Below, in pieces: positions 5,330-5,387 of a DNA stretch of 5,387 nt. The position numbers and the translations under genes are program-made. The notes below the pieces were generated by a model that had not been told where the DNA came from, did no database searches, and was given only the letters and a program-made list of their open reading frames with translations. Source of the stretch: an uncultured Peptococcaceae bacterium (GTDB taxonomy: Bacteria > Bacillota > Desulfotomaculia > Desulfotomaculales > Desulfocucumaceae); the NCBI GenBank assembly GCA_958417755.1, contig CATZDY010000152.1, forward strand, positions 1 through 5,387. Direction: 5' to 3'. Position 1 is the first letter of the stretch. Each line of letters begins with the position of its first letter.

Positions 5330-5334
5330 AATAT

Positions 5335-5387
5335 TTGGTTGATATGCTTGAACTTATTGCTTTTATGGGGATTCCTTCGGCAGTGAC
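5335..5387 (+). CDS. Start of a small phage protein with N-terminal membrane segment (partial)
   Basis: Only the first 17 codons are present, reading MVDMLELIAFMGIPSAV and then probably T; the gene runs off the window. The start is TTG 5335 with a ribosome binding site at the right distance. The hydrophobic LELIAFMGIPSAV stretch looks like the beginning of a transmembrane helix. I recall small proteins in clostridial prophages that begin with a similar 'GIPSAVTG' helix followed by a charged tail and lie between fibre and lysis genes; their function is unknown to me. It is not obviously a DGR accessory protein (Avd is a helical bundle without a membrane segment). With so little sequence, the call is tentative. 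Confidence 0.5.
   Translation, partial: MVDMLELIAFMGIPSAV

Noticed and set aside
5309..5330. Rho-independent terminator after the lectin-like gene
   Set aside because: The stem is five AT-rich pairs with no following T run, and a ribosome binding site and start codon follow at once.
5301..5387. Template repeat or reverse transcriptase of the DGR
   Set aside because: No near-copy of 5178-5300 is found anywhere in the window, and the gene starting at 5335 begins with a membrane-like helix, unlike a DGR reverse transcriptase or Avd.

Overview
This window is a stretch of the tail-assembly module of a contractile-tailed (myovirus-type) prophage or phage-tail-like particle, almost certainly from a Bacillota (Firmicutes) host, probably an anaerobic clostridial or Negativicutes lineage. 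The reasons are the PBSX-type gene order (XkdQ, XkdR, XkdS, XkdT, XkdU homologues), strong AAGGAGG-type ribosome binding sites, moderate-to-low GC, and TTG/GTG alternative starts. The genus cannot be read from the window. All genes lie on the + strand, overlap or abut, and look like one operon. No promoter or terminator is visible inside it.

Layout. Positions 2-265 hold the C-terminus of the tail hub protein (XkdQ / late control D-like). Then come a DUF2577/XkdR-like baseplate protein with a histidine cluster (262-696), a DUF2634/XkdS gp25-like wedge protein (696-1148), an XkdT-like baseplate J protein (1161-2291), and an XkdU/YmfQ-like (DUF2313) protein (2288-3004). Next are three small distal genes: a conserved-looking tail-associated protein of unknown function (3017-3334), a short tail-fibre-like protein (3347-3865) and an unrecognised beta-rich protein (3862-4203). 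A 360-residue protein with a formylglycine-generating-enzyme-like / C-type-lectin fold follows (4218-5300), and its last ~35 codons look like the variable region of a diversity-generating retroelement (DGR). The window ends 53 bases into another gene (from 5335) that probably encodes a small membrane-anchored phage protein.

Two points stand out. First, the 4218-5300 protein looks like the variable receptor-binding protein of a DGR. Its C-terminus has the DGR scaffold (RGGxW ... AGVF ... RSxS ... GFRSA) and is strongly adenine-depleted compared with the DNA just before it. The template repeat, accessory protein and reverse transcriptase are not in the window and would be expected downstream. 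Second, the baseplate J gene is cut by a single in-frame TAA at 1722-1724. The reading frame continues undisturbed on the other side, so this is a nonsense mutation (or a sequence error or readthrough site) in an otherwise essential tail gene. If real, the prophage may not build a working tail even though its diversification target looks intact.

The proteins together describe the end of a contractile tail: hub and spike (XkdQ/XkdR), wedges (XkdS/T/U), then short fibres or adaptors that would carry the variable lectin-like tip that contacts the host surface.
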